A stretch of DNA of 64,000 nt from RYN-230 sp963782185 (GTDB taxonomy: Bacteria > Actinomycetota > Actinomycetes > Streptosporangiales > Streptosporangiaceae). The stretch spans positions 254,848 through 318,847 of the forward strand of contig CAWAJB010000008.1 of assembly GCA_963782185.1 (NCBI GenBank). Direction: 5' to 3'. Shown here in pieces: positions 1 through 9,369 of this stretch. Numbering within the stretch: the stretch's first letter is position 1; each line of letters opens with the position of its first letter. Position numbers and translations under genes: made by a program. The notes under the pieces were generated by a model that did not search any database, was not told the DNA's origin, and worked only from the letters and a program-made list of their open reading frames with translations.

Positions 1-595
1 TAGCAAAACCAGCACACCGCGGGGAACTGCGGCACCTGCCTGACCGCTGGGCCGACCCACAGCCAGGCCAGCGAACTGCGCGCCGCCGCCACGACATTCG
101 CCCGTCTACGCCTTTCTGACGGCCCATGACTGCGGGTACCCCACTGAGGGCCTACCCCGCCACTCAGGTGATCGAACAGTCCGCCGTCCCACACCAGCGC
201 GGCGGCGCCTCTCCGTAAGCGCTGCCATCGGTCGTGGACCACCGCAGGCGAGCCGCGGATAAAAAGGCGGTATGGTCGGCCTGCCTTTCGTGATTGAGCG
301 CTACGCATGCGCTTGATCAGGCAATACGTACCTGGCGAGAAACTCACAACACAGAGCAGCGCTCACTTTGCACGCCCGGCTGGGTCTGCAAGCTCATCAA
401 GCCAGGGAGCGACCGTCATCAACGGCAAGCTGGCCGAGCGGCCTTACCGGGTCTGAATCCAGGCTTGGTCCAGAGCGTTCATCACTCTTTAGTAGCCCCG
501 CATGACACGGGGCAGATGGCCTGAGCTGCGGGAACACGAGCACTAACCAGCATCCGCAAGCACCAGACGAGCGCACGCGAGCTCCGTTCGCGACT
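1..595. other. No supportable gene
   Basis: Short open frames occur on both strands but none has a recognisable domain, a convincing ribosome binding site or a length that stands out in DNA this GC-rich. The first 120 bases could be the 3' end of a gene beginning outside the window, but nothing in the translation is recognisable. Confidence 0.4.
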
Positions 596-608
596 CAATC
601 TGCCACTC

Positions 609-1075
609 ACTCTGATCTTTCCGGCGTGCAGGCAGGCCGCGACCCTCAGCCCCGAGGGTACCTGGACCGCCCCGGTCATCCTCGCCAGCAGTACCTCGAC
701 CGTCGCCTCCGGCCTGGCCACAGACGGGACGGGCGACGCGGTCGCGCTGCTGACCCAGAATGTCGATAACGGATCGACCGTCATCTGGGTCCTGGAAACA
801 GCCCGCCATTCCCTGGGCGGCGGCTGGACAGCACTCGCCCCGCTGGCCCACGCTCTCCGGCCAGTCCGGGAAGATCGCCGCCACCCCGGCCGGCTCGTTC
901 GTGGTCGAAGACGGCGGCAACGCGGTCACCAGCCCGCCCGGCCAGGGCTTCGGCACTCCGGCCAGCCTCGGCCCCCAGCAGCAACATCATGCAGCTCACC
1001 GCCGCCGCCGGCCACGCGCTCGCCATCTTGGCCGTAGGCGGCCACCTGAGCGCCGCCACCGAGCCGGGGACTTGA
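609..1075 (+). pseudogene. Remnant of a secreted beta-propeller-like repeat protein
   Basis: Three consecutive frames carry pieces of one protein type. The first reads through ATLSPEGTWTAPVIL and ATDGTGDAVALLTQNV, the second through SGKIAATPAGSFVVEDGG and AVTSPPGQGFGTPASLG, and the third ends with LAVGGHLSAATEPGT before a stop. The pattern 'xGTW-(S/T)APV-L ... V-GDAVA' is typical of long actinobacterial extracellular repeat proteins predicted to fold as beta-propellers. No start codon, signal peptide or full repeat set remains, and at least two frameshifts separate the parts. It is therefore a decayed fragment rather than a gene. The family assignment rests on motif memory only. Confidence 0.45.
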
Positions 1076-1123
1076 CGGGCCCATGGCGGTGATCTTGGTT
1101 GTCGGCCGCCGTGGATCGCCCAG

Positions 1124-1777
1124 CTAGTAGGTCAGGGAGGGATACCAGTCGCCGCGGCCGTTTGGCGTGCGATCAAGCAGGTGCCAGACCGGGCTGAGGA
1201 GGTCGATCCCGCGCTCGCGGCGGTCGCCGGCCAGCTGCGCGCCCTTGGAGTAGGCGTGACGCACGGTGCCGTCACCGCCGCGGGTGAACACCGAGATCCA
1301 CTCGGACTGTGTGCCGTCGGCCTCCTCACTGCCGAGGTCGTACTTGAACGTCGAGCCGGCGGCGCTGAGCAGGCGCAGGTTGCCCCAGCCACGCGATTGC
1401 GCATGGGCGCTGATGGCAGCAGGCTCGGCGGCGGCGACCACGGCAAAGTCGACGTTCTGCGTGAGGTGAGGAGCCACCGCGTTGTACCCGTCGATCCACA
1501 TCGTGCACAACGGGCAGGGCTCTGTCTGAGCCTTGCCGTACATGAAGTGGTAGAGGACCAGCGCCCGGCCTGGGGCGCTGAACAATCCGGAAAGCCGTAC
1601 TTGGTCACCGCTCGCGACATCGATCAGCTCGTAGTCGTCGACGACGGTGCCGACGGGCAGCTTTCGCCGCAACGCAGCGACCCGCTCGACATGATCGATC
1701 AGGTCCAGCTCGGCGACCCGCAGCTCCTCACGCTGACGCCGGTACTCCTCCGATTCCGCCAGCCTGGTGAAGTCCAT
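1124..1777 (-). CDS. DUF899 family thioredoxin-like protein
   Basis: This 217-residue protein belongs to the DUF899 family of thioredoxin-fold proteins. The N-terminus (MDFTRLAESEEYRRQREEL) is an amphipathic helix typical of the family, followed by a segment resembling 'YELIDVASGDQVRLSGLF' and the hallmark LVLYHFMYGK. A CPLC pair lies in PCPLCTMWIDGYN at about residue 85, as expected for a thioredoxin-like active-site helix, and the C-terminus keeps DLLSPVWHLLDRTP. The ATG was chosen because a purine-rich GGACAGGAG lies just upstream and because sequence further upstream is a decayed recombinase on the other strand. The function of the family is unproven; a redox or thiol-related role is an inference. 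It stands alone, flanked by pseudogenes. Confidence 0.85.
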   Translation of the reverse strand: MDFTRLAESEEYRRQREELRVAELDLIDHVERVAALRRKLPVGTVVDDYELIDVASGDQVRLSGLFSAPGRALVLYHFMYGKAQTEPCPLCTMWIDGYNAVAPHLTQNVDFAVVAAAEPAAISAHAQSRGWGNLRLLSAAGSTFKYDLGSEEADGTQSEWISVFTRGGDGTVRHAYSKGAQLAGDRRERGIDLLSPVWHLLDRTPNGRGDWYPSLTY

Positions 1778-1862
1778 TTCATGCTCCTGTCCGGCAGAGC
1801 CCTGCTGCCCGCAACCGACGCTCGTGACAGTACTCACCGCCAGCACCATCGCACGAGCCGGA

Positions 1863-2085
1863 CGCGTGCTGCGCGTATGCGGCAAAGGTGCGAAGGCCGT
1901 CCTCGTCCCGCTGCCGCCAGAAGTCGGCTGAGCCATCGACCAGGCGATCGGCGCCCATACGAACGGCCCGATCCTGCTCAACAGCCGGGGCGCCCGGATG
2001 GACCGCCACGGTGCCACCCGCCGCCTGCGGAGCCTCGCCGAGACCGCTGGGGTGCGGATCACCCGGACGCACCCTCATGCGATGG
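1863..2085 (+). pseudogene. Tyrosine recombinase (phage-type integrase) fragment with in-frame stop
   Basis: The translated frame reads RVCGKGAKAVLVPLPPEVG, a TGA stop, then AIDQAIGAHTNGPILLNS and RGARMDRHGATRRLRSLAET, ending near ITRTHPHAM. This matches the region just before the HxLRH box of actinobacterial XerC/D-like integrases, where the usual text continues into 'HMLRHTFVT'. The TGA stands where an Arg codon (CGA) is expected, so a single substitution accounts for it. The N-terminal core-binding domain and the catalytic His/Arg/Tyr C-terminus are gone. It cannot be active. Confidence 0.6.
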
Positions 2086-2133
2086 CCGCCGGGCTTGCCG
2101 GTCGTCAGGCAGCTGCCCTGGGACTGCGCCCGG

Positions 2134-2424
2134 CTACGCCGTGACCTCGTTGTAGATCTCGAACCCGGTCTCCTCGGGCGGCGCCGTGAAGCCACCGGCG
2201 ATTCCTTGCGCCATGCGGGGCATGAGGATGCCATCGCGGAACCGCTCCCAGCCCTCCCGCGAGTCATGCACTGCGATGATCGTCCAGCCATCGGCCGATG
2301 GGCCCGCGGCATGGAACAGCTGCCCCTCAGGCAGCCCTCCGCCCTCCGGATGCACTGCCGCTATCGATGCTTCGTACTGCTCCTTGGTGCCACCAGCGAA
2401 CTTATGGACCACGCCGTACGCCAT
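2134..2424 (-). CDS. Small ferredoxin-like-fold (ABM-type) protein
   Basis: A 96-residue soluble protein starting MAYGVVHKFAGGTKEQY. Alternating strands and helices, the opening 'YGVVHKF-GGTKEQYEASIAAVHP', the central GWTIIAVHDSREGWERFRD and the closing acidic tail FEIYNEV are the layout of small dimeric alpha/beta-barrel proteins of the antibiotic-biosynthesis-monooxygenase type. A GGGGG ribosome binding site lies 6 bases upstream of the ATG, which fixes the start against a longer in-frame reading. No catalytic residues can be named and no partner gene is adjacent. A general role in oxidation of small aromatic or quinone substrates is only a family-level guess. Confidence 0.7.
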   Translation of the reverse strand: MAYGVVHKFAGGTKEQYEASIAAVHPEGGGLPEGQLFHAAGPSADGWTIIAVHDSREGWERFRDGILMPRMAQGIAGGFTAPPEETGFEIYNEVTA

Positions 2425-2795
2425 GTGATTCCCCCCGATCCACTTAGCCCGGACCCGCGAGCGCCTCCCCAGACGATCTCCAGGCGGATATCCTGCGGAC
2501 TTTACGCTGTCGCCGTCGATCATGTCGAGCCACGATCACGGCCTCGCGCCTGATCTCCCGAGATCTCGCACCCCTCCCGGGCGGGCCGGATCCGGTCTGC
2601 ATAAGTACGTCAATTCCCGGCAGCATCGGGCAATTGCTTTCGCAGGCTGTGACCCAGTTCTCCAGGCCCCGAGGAAGAGATCGCTATCGCCACGGCTGGA
2701 CACAAGCCGCCAGGTCATCACAGCCGGGACTGTGCAGCGAACGGTGTTTCCGGCCCGACACGCCGGGCTGAGATCCGGCGGGATGGGCACTGTGA

Positions 2796-3011
2796 GTGAT
2801 GACATCAGATGCTGTGAACCAGCACAAAAGTGACGAGAGTGACGGGCGGCAGCTGTCGCCAGAGCAGGCCGCCGCGGCGGCCATGGTGGCTGAGGCCCGG
2901 CAGCGGGGCCTGGAGCTGACCGGGCCTGATGGGCTGCAGGCCCTATACCAAGCACTGGCAGCCATGATGCGTGGTTCTTCGCCACCGACCCCATTTGATC
3001 CGATCGATTAG
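2796..3011 (+). mobile_element. Truncated N-terminus of an IS256-like transposase
   Basis: Reads MTSDAVNQHKSDESDGRQ then LSPEQAAAAAMVAEARQR and GLELTGPDGLQALYQAL. The combination of a polar N-terminus, a run of alanines and 'ARxRGLELTGPDGL' is the start of actinobacterial IS256-family (mutator) transposases. The homology stops where the intact enzyme would read 'KTVLETALEEEMTEHLG'; the frame then closes after about 20 unrelated residues. The DDE catalytic domain is missing, so this is a relic. Confidence 0.4.
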
Positions 3012-3101
3012 GCCACTTGAAGGTCTGCACGTAGGCGGTGTAGTAGACCCGCAGATGATGGGCGGGTCTAGTGACGGTCGCAACCACTTCCGTGATTCTT
3101 G

Positions 3102-3340
3102 GGGGTTGTGTTGTCATCGTTGCGTCGCGTGAAGAGGGGCCGGGGCGGCGTCCGCAGTCGGCCAAGCGTCAGCGGCTCATGGAGTTGCGCAGCCGCGGGT
3201 GGAGCATCATGGCCGCGGCCCGGGAGGTCGGGGTGTCCCGGGCGGCGGGCAAAACTGGTCGCGCGGCTACAACACCTACCGGCACGGCCTGGTGACCGGC
3301 TTCGTGCCTGCGCGAGCGGGCCGCCTGGCCGGTCCGCTCG
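3102..3340 (+). mobile_element. Truncated, frameshifted N-terminus of an IS30-like transposase
   Basis: The first frame contains PQSAKRQRLMELRSRGWSI followed by MAAAREVGVSRAAGK, the helix-turn-helix of actinobacterial IS30-family transposases. The next frame continues directly with NWSRGYNTYRHGLVTGFVP, the segment that follows the helix-turn-helix in that family. One frameshift near 3250 separates the halves. The catalytic domain is absent because the homology runs out where an opposite-strand methyltransferase remnant begins. Confidence 0.55.
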
Positions 3341-3492
3341 CCCATCTCCAGCACCTGCGACCGCCTGTGCATGCCGCTGATGGCGACTAGGCCCGCGAAC
3401 AACTCGTCAGGATAGGCTGGCCGCACGCGATCATTGAACTCGGGCACCTCGTTGAACACCCGGCCACGGTCACGTCGATCCGGTTCTGTCAT
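3310..3492 (-). pseudogene. Cut-off class I SAM-dependent methyltransferase N-terminus
   Basis: Begins MTEPDRRDRGRVFNEVPEFN with a strong GGAGGAGG ribosome binding site, then DRVRPAYPDELFAGLVAI and VLEMGERTGQAARS. The text matches the start of a common methyltransferase family in which motif I reads 'VLEVGCGTGQ'; here the motif I glycines are damaged (EMGERTG). After about 60 residues the sequence turns into the antisense of the IS30-like fragment, so the rest of the fold is lost. The strong retained translation signal means a short peptide could still be made. Confidence 0.55.
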
Positions 3493-3724
3493 CGCACCTC
3501 CTCCCGCCAGCTGTTGAGGGCGTGGCTGTGAGGAACGTGTCGGGCCTATGGGGATGGCAAGCGGGTAGAACCCATGTACGAGTGCCTGCTGTGGTCGCAA
3601 GCCGCGTAACAAGGAGTTCTGTACGCAACGTGAGCTCCGCCTTCTCTGGCAGATCATCATCTCGATGGATCTCTATCTGCCCAGGACGACCGCCAGATAT
3701 CAGGCAGCTGAGCAGATGCCAGCC

Positions 3725-5392
3725 CTATGACAGTGAGTCGTCCAGCTCGCCAAGGGACTCAATGAGCTCGAGGTTGGCGGTGTAGTCAACGGGGCAGGCG
3801 ATCACTGACACGGTGTCGGCCGCCAGGGCGGTGCGCAGCGTCGGGAGCAGTTCGCCGGCCGACCTGATCCGGTACCCGGTCGCGCCGAAGCTTTCGGCGT
3901 AAGCCACGAAGTCCGGGTTGCCGAAGGTGGTGTCCACGTCGCGGCCGATTTCCAGGTTCATCTTCCAGCTGATCAGCCCGTAGGCGTCGTCGACCCAGAT
4001 CAGGATGACGAACGGCAAAGCGAGCCGGAGCGCGGTCTCGATCTCTTGCGAGTTCATCAGGAACGCGCCGTCGCCGGTCGCGACGAGGACCCGGGAGTCC
4101 GGCCTGGCGATCTTCGCCCCGATCGCGCCGGGCACCGTCCAGGCCATCGTGGACAGGCCGTTGGAGATCAGGCAGGTATTCGGCTCGTAAGTCGGGTACA
4201 GGCGCGCCATCCACATCTTGAGTGCCCCGGTGTCGACCAGCACGATGTCGTCACGGCGCAGCGCCGCGCGCGTATCGGCGACGATCCGGGCTGGTGCCAG
4301 CGGGAACCGCTCATCGTCCTGGCCGCGGGCCAGCTCGCTGGCCAGCAGGGCGCGGATGCGTTCTTGGCCCGGAGGGGCGGCGGTGCGTGGCCCGGCCGCA
4401 TCGGCGAGGGCGTCGAGGCTGTGCCCGATTTCGGAGTGCAGTCCGACAGCGACGTTGTAGTGCGCATCGACCTCGGCGGGGAACCGGTGCAGATGGATGA
4501 TCTCGGTATCGCCGCGCGGGTTGATCCGGACCGGGTCGAGCTCCTGCAGCTCATACCCGACGGCGACGATCAGGTCCGCGCGGTCGAAGCCGAAGTTGGC
4601 ATAGTCGTGGCGCATGAACCCCACCGCGCCCAGCGCCAGCGGGTGATCGTCAGGGAACACGCCCTTGCCGTGGAACGTAGTGGCGACCGGGACGCCCAGC
4701 GTCTCAGCGAAACGGCGCAAGGCCTCGCCCGCGCCCGCCCTCGCTGCCCCGTGCCCGGCTAGCACGACCGGCGCGCGAGCGTCCCGCAGCAGCGCCGCGG
4801 CACGTTCGATCTGCCCCCCAGACGGCTCATCCGTCCGCGGGACATTCACCGCAAGCGGCGCCAGCCCGCCCGGTGCCGCCATCTCCTCCACGTCCTCGGG
4901 GATGGCCAGGTAGACAGCGCCGGGCCGCTCAGTCTGGGCAAGCTTGAACGCCTTGCGGATCATCTCCGGGACGGCACCCGGCGTCGCCACCAGCGCAGAC
5001 CACTTGCTCACCGGCGCGAACATCGACACCAGGTCCACGCCCTGGTGGGATTCCTTGAAACTGCGGTTCATCCCGACCTGCGCCGACAGCGCGATCAGCG
5101 GCGTCGAGTTGGTGGTCGCGTCCGCGGTACCCAGCAGCAGGTTGATCGCTCCGGGGCCAAGCGTCGCCGAGCACACCCCGGCGCGGCCCGTGAGCCGGCC
5201 GTAGGTTTCGGCCATAAACGATGCACCCTGCTCATGACGCGTCAGCACATAGCGGATGGGCGAGCGGGAGATAGCCTCCACCAGCCTGATGTTCTCTTCG
5301 CCCGGAATGCCGAAGACATGCGTGACGCCCTCATTCTCCAGGCACTCCACGATCAGGTCGGCGGTGCTGCGCGAAGACTCCGTCACGATCAC
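3725..5392 (-). CDS. Acetolactate synthase-like ThDP enzyme (AlsS type)
   Basis: This 555-residue enzyme has all three thiamine-diphosphate-enzyme domains. The N-terminal PYR domain carries GVTHVFGIPGEEN and the catalytic glutamate in YVLTRHEQGASFMAE at about residue 53. The central transhydrogenase-like domain has VVLAGHGAARAGA. The C-terminal PP domain has the Mg/ThDP motif starting GDGAFLMNSQEIETA and ending VDDAYGLISWK. The 'GLISWK' ending and lack of a small regulatory subunit gene nearby resemble catabolic acetolactate synthase (pyruvate to 2-acetolactate). One position of the ThDP motif is Asp (VDDAYG) where AlsS usually has Asn, so the substrate should be treated as open: glyoxylate carboligase and benzoylformate-type lyases share the fold. 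It starts with GTG and stands alone. Confidence 0.85.
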   Translation of the reverse strand: MIVTESSRSTADLIVECLENEGVTHVFGIPGEENIRLVEAISRSPIRYVLTRHEQGASFMAETYGRLTGRAGVCSATLGPGAINLLLGTADATTNSTPLIALSAQVGMNRSFKESHQGVDLVSMFAPVSKWSALVATPGAVPEMIRKAFKLAQTERPGAVYLAIPEDVEEMAAPGGLAPLAVNVPRTDEPSGGQIERAAALLRDARAPVVLAGHGAARAGAGEALRRFAETLGVPVATTFHGKGVFPDDHPLALGAVGFMRHDYANFGFDRADLIVAVGYELQELDPVRINPRGDTEIIHLHRFPAEVDAHYNVAVGLHSEIGHSLDALADAAGPRTAAPPGQERIRALLASELARGQDDERFPLAPARIVADTRAALRRDDIVLVDTGALKMWMARLYPTYEPNTCLISNGLSTMAWTVPGAIGAKIARPDSRVLVATGDGAFLMNSQEIETALRLALPFVILIWVDDAYGLISWKMNLEIGRDVDTTFGNPDFVAYAESFGATGYRIRSAGELLPTLRTALAADTVSVIACPVDYTANLELIESLGELDDSLS

Positions 5393-5434
5393 GAGGCTAG
5401 GTCACCCGGCATAGCAGCCGCCCGGCCAGGATCA

Positions 5435-5876
5435 CGATACGAACGCCGCCAGGCGCCGTGACCCTGGCCGGTTGTCTCCGGCCCTGAGCTCGCCGATGAC
5501 CGCGGCGAGCCGTTCAGGTCCGTCACCGGGCTCGAAACGCTCCCGTACCCGATGTGGAACAGCGGCTGCAAAGGTGGAAGGTCCTCGCGGCTGATTCCCC
5601 GCCCAGCCAGCACTTCGAGGTACCCGGTGACGTTCACAGCGGGGTGAGCGACCCCCGAGCACTCCCTCATGCCCCGAGATACCAGAGGGGAAGCTCGTTC
5701 ATCATGACGCCGCCGTTCTCGCCGCCGGCGATCTGGGTGACCAGCGTCGGGATCCGCCGGCCGGCCAGTTCAACCGGCCCCAGGCCCGCCCGCCGATGGC
5801 AGCAATGCCCAGCGAGCGTGAGTTCGATCGAAGGCGCCGCGTCTGAGCTGGCCGTCTCCCCGTCCCACAAGCCCAT
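5435..5876 (-). pseudogene. Decayed glycoside hydrolase fragment, possibly GH57
   Basis: Three frames on this strand form one continuous homology: first IPTLVTQIAGGENGGVMMNEL, then AVNVTGYLEVLAGRGISRED and LPPLQPLF, then RVRERFEPGDGPERLAAVI. I associate 'QIAGGENGGVMMNEFP' and 'QPLFQxRxWERxEPGDGPEKLA' with a GH57-type alpha-glucan hydrolase family, but the recognition is not strong. Two frameshifts lie near 5670 and 5570, and both ends are missing. It sits next to a broken GH13 enzyme on the same strand, consistent with a lost glycan-utilisation locus. Confidence 0.5.
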
Positions 5877-5915
5877 CCTGGTGTGGGACGGAGCGAGCTC
5901 CCGGAGCGGCAGCCT

Positions 5916-7143
5916 TCATGTCAGGCTGGCGATGACTCCCTCGTAGGGGGCGAGCCTGAGCGGGTGCAGGCTGCCGGGCTCCGGATGGTCGTGCGTGGAC
6001 AGCAGGATCCGGCCGGTGCCGGCCTCGGGGTAGTCGAGGTCGTGCGGGTGGTCGTCGAAGTTCAGCGTGACGAGAATCCGTTGACCACCGGTCCGCCGGA
6101 GGTAGGCATACAGCGCCGGCTGGGTCGCCGCGAGCACCTGGTAGTCACCGTCGCGTAGCACCGGGTGCTCGCGGCGGAGCCCGATCAGGTCACGGTACAG
6201 GTTCAGCAGTGAGCCGGGTTCGTCTCGCTCGACGGCGACGTTGACGGTGAGGGCGCTGGCCGGGATCGGCAGCCAGGGCCGGCCGGTCGTGAATCCCGGC
6301 GCCGCCGGTGGCGTCCCACTGCATCGGGGTTCGGGCCGGGTCGCGGCCGTTGGAATCAACGGTGGACTCGGGCGGGATCGATACGTCGGTCATGCCGATC
6401 TCGTCGCCGTAGTAAAGCAGCGGCGTGCCGCGCAAGGTGAGCAGCAGCATCGCCGCCAGCCTGGCCCGGGCCTGCCCGTGTTGGCCGTCGTCGTAGCGGG
6501 AGGCCAGCCGGGGCAGGTCATGGTTGCCGAGCGCGTAGATCGGCCAGGCGCCAGGCGGCAGCACCCCCTCGGTGGTGCCGACGGCGCTGCGGAACCCGGC
6601 CGCGGTGAACGGCTGGGACCAGAAGCCGAAGTTCAACGGCAGCGTCAGCTCGTCGTCCCGGCCGTAGTAGGCGGCCCACCGGGCCGGATTGGCGACCCCG
6701 ACCTCGCCGAGCAGCAGCCGGTCACCGCCGTAACCGGCGAGGACCGCCCGCAGGTCACGCAACACGGTGTGCACGCCGGGCTGGTCGATGTGGTGGTTGG
6801 GCACGAAGTCGACCAGCACCTGCAGCCCGCGGGCGTGCGCCGCGGCCAGCAGCCCGTCGAAGTCGGCGAGGGTGCCGAACACCGGGTCAACCACGCAATG
6901 ATCGGTGATGTCGTAGCCGAAGTCGACCATCGGCGAGGCGTAGAACGGCGACAACCAGACCGCATCCACGCCGAGGTCGACCAGGTAGTCCAGCCGGCCG
7001 GTGATCCCGGGCAGGTCCCCGACCCCGTCGCCGCCGGAATCGGCGAAGCTCCGCGGATAGATCTGATAGATCACCGCCGACCGCCACCAGTCGTCTCCGG
7101 CGAGCCCTCCCCGGCCTGACTGGAGATCGTCCTCAAACGGCAC
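5916..7143 (-). pseudogene. GH13 alpha-glucosidase, inactivated by internal deletion and frameshift
   Basis: The reading frame begins at a GTG and shows a clean GH13 start: WWRSAVIYQIYPRSFADS, GVDAVWLSPFYASPM and DFGYDITDH. It continues through VLVDFVPNH (conserved region I) and jumps straight to QPGVHTVLRDLRAVL. In intact relatives about 110 residues lie between these, including the 'GVDGFRIDV' box with the catalytic Asp nucleophile. The general acid/base region is kept as LLLGEVGVANP and region IV as YALGNHDLPRLASRY. A one-base frameshift near 6300 moves the C-terminal part (GFTTGRPWLPI to the final PLRLAPYEGVIASLT) to another frame. The intact enzyme would have been about 540 residues. Loss of the nucleophile makes catalysis impossible even if the frameshift were bypassed. 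Confidence 0.8.
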
Positions 7144-7839
7144 CGCTCCAGCCTTCCAGACCCCGGCCCCGACTGTCTCTACACCATGGGAGAGTTCTCC
7201 CGGGAAGTAACCGCTTGCCCGCAAGCCGGCCAGGTGCGGTCCGAACTGAAGAACATCAACTCCACCGGAGCGCGGGCCCGGTCACAGAGTTCCGGCAGGA
7301 TCCCGATCCCCCTTATGCGGGCGGTTCCAGGACGGGCTGGCGTACCCACTGCTGGTGCGTTGGGAATTGCTGCGCCCAGGCCGGTGCAATCCTGCGCGGT
7401 CCCGGCTACCTGCCCGAAGAGGCAACAACCTGCCCGGCGAGGTGTGACCACAAGGCGAGCCGGCCGGACGCGGCCACGACACGTCTGGCCCTCCGCTTAA
7501 CGATCTTGCCCCCCAGTTTGCCCCTCAACGGGCACTGGACGCCGGATGGCGGTCGTTCACGAGCGAGGGCAAAAGAGCCGGTCAGAGGGGCAACAGTCGC
7601 CTGCCGCCTCAGCCGCCGACCTCAATCGCCAGCATTGAGTCTGTAAGCCGATTCGCTGCCGGTGCTGGCCTCGCGGTGGATTCGGCCAGCACCACGAGCC
7701 GGAAGCCAACCACTGCTCAGCCGCTCGTGCCCGGTGGGCGTCGCGGCCGCGGTCCCGGGTACCGCGGGCAACGGCAGGGATCCCCGTCGTCGTACGGGGC
7801 AAGACGGGGTCTGTGCCGCATCCACAGCAGCCGACACGC
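7144..7839. other. No supportable gene between the GH13 remnant and mftF
   Basis: Several short frames exist on both strands, none with a recognisable domain or ribosome binding site. I see no tRNA, clear terminator or IS boundary. The stretch downstream of mftF must hold the end of the mycofactocin transcript, but no obvious hairpin plus T-tract is visible. Confidence 0.4.
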
Positions 7840-9369
7840 TCAGGCATCCGGGCCGGTCTTTGCCCCCTCGGCGGGCAGCGGCGCCGGGCGTTTCATGCGC
7901 AGGGCGAGTCGCGGGATCAAGGGTGCGGTGGTGCGGTGGCGTATTGCGCCACGCCATAGGCCCGCTCCGTAGGCCATATCGTCTAGGCGTCGGATCATCA
8001 GGTAAATGAGTGGGTTCAGGTTCGAACCGCTCCGCCGGTAGTCGATCAGCCCCTCGACCGCGGCGCAGCTGACGAGCACATATCGTGCTCGTCGGCTCAT
8101 CAATGCCGCGAGAACGGCCACCGGCCAGTAATGCCTGGTAGTGCATCCCGTCAGTTGTTCTGCGCTGCCGCGCACTGCCGCCAGCGTCAGCAGCGTGCCA
8201 GCCCGCACAGGGGTGTCCGCGTCGGGTATCCGGCGGATCAGGCGTAGCGCTGCGTATGCCGTCAGTCCCGTGGCGACACCGATGGGGACCGGCCGTGCGC
8301 GGAGCACAAGCGCACACGCGGCAACCGACCACGCAGATGCATGCAGTGGAGGCACCTGGCCAGGGTGCCGCAAGGCCAGTCCCGCCGCCCCGGACCCGTA
8401 GCTGGCTCGCTGCGCGAGCCAGCTACGAAGGTTGGCGCGGTGACAATGGCCCACCCGGGAGCTGGGCACGTAGCGCATTCTCCAGCCGGCACGGTGCAAT
8501 CGCAGGCAAAGGTCAACATCCTCGCCGATCCTGAGTTCCGGGCTGAATCCGCCACCGACAGCTGCCCTGCGGACCACCAGGGTCGCGCCCGGGACGTATG
8601 CCAGCGCGGATAGCGGAACGACCGGAGCCTCGCGCCCGCCCATATCCAGCGGCGACCGGACGTCCTCGTACTGGTCGAGCCAGCCTGGCTGGGGCGTCGG
8701 TACGCCGACCACCCGGGGCGCGGCCAGTGCCAGGGCGGGATCGACGAACTGCGCCAGCAGCGGACCCAGCCAGCCGGGTTCTGGCAGCACATCGGAATCG
8801 CAGAAAGCGATGTACCCAGTCCTGGCGTGGCGAAGCCCGGTGTTACGTGCCGCCGCAGGTCCCTGGTTGTGCGGATGAGCGAGAAGGGTGGCGCCATGCC
8901 GGCGGGTCACCGAGGCCACATCGGCGTGGTTGACGGAAGCGTCGTCAACCACCAGCACCGGAAGGCCCGACGTCTCAGGGTCGGCTTGCAGCGCGGTCAG
9001 CAGCTCGTGCAGTAGGTGTACCCGGTCCCGGACCGGGATCACGATCGTGAGGTCGCGAACGGGCTGAGCATTAGGGCGCGGGAGCGCTACGCCGATATCC
9101 ACCAGTCGCCGGGCCAGGGCTGCCGTCGCCGCGTCCGTCACGGTGAACTGGCCGGGCCTGAGCAGCCGAGCCGCCGACACGCTAAGCCGCAGCAGCCTGG
9201 GGGGTGAACCGCCCAGCATCAGCCGGCCGTCGCGGGAGCGGTGCACGTCGTCGGCGAGTTCGACGGCGAAGCCGTTCGGCAGCGTGGTATCCACCGGCCC
9301 CGCGAGCTCGGCGAGCGGGATGGCATCGAGCCGACGCGGCCTAGTCATCCCACGAATCCCCTGTGTCAC
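7840..9369 (-). CDS. mftF: Mycofactocin system glycosyltransferase MftF
   Basis: This 509-residue family 2 glycosyltransferase adds beta-1,4-linked glucose residues to premycofactocinol, giving the oligoglycosylated cofactor. The N-terminal 95 residues form an MftF-type leader domain (PLPNGF-like 'TLPNGFAVELADDVHRSRDG'). The GT-A fold follows with DLTIVIPVRDR, VLVVDDASVN, the DxD-like CDSDVLPEPGW and the acceptor-site RIGEDVDLCLRLHRAGW. The C-terminal part has hydrophobic stretches. It is the last gene of the mycofactocin operon; its GTG start overlaps the stop of the ETF beta gene (GTGA), arguing for translational coupling. A second possible start (ATG, MTRPRRLDA) lies seven codons in. Confidence 0.93.
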   Translation of the reverse strand: MTQGIRGMTRPRRLDAIPLAELAGPVDTTLPNGFAVELADDVHRSRDGRLMLGGSPPRLLRLSVSAARLLRPGQFTVTDAATAALARRLVDIGVALPRPNAQPVRDLTIVIPVRDRVHLLHELLTALQADPETSGLPVLVVDDASVNHADVASVTRRHGATLLAHPHNQGPAAARNTGLRHARTGYIAFCDSDVLPEPGWLGPLLAQFVDPALALAAPRVVGVPTPQPGWLDQYEDVRSPLDMGGREAPVVPLSALAYVPGATLVVRRAAVGGGFSPELRIGEDVDLCLRLHRAGWRMRYVPSSRVGHCHRANLRSWLAQRASYGSGAAGLALRHPGQVPPLHASAWSVAACALVLRARPVPIGVATGLTAYAALRLIRRIPDADTPVRAGTLLTLAAVRGSAEQLTGCTTRHYWPVAVLAALMSRRARYVLVSCAAVEGLIDYRRSGSNLNPLIYLMIRRLDDMAYGAGLWRGAIRHRTTAPLIPRLALRMKRPAPLPAEGAKTGPDA

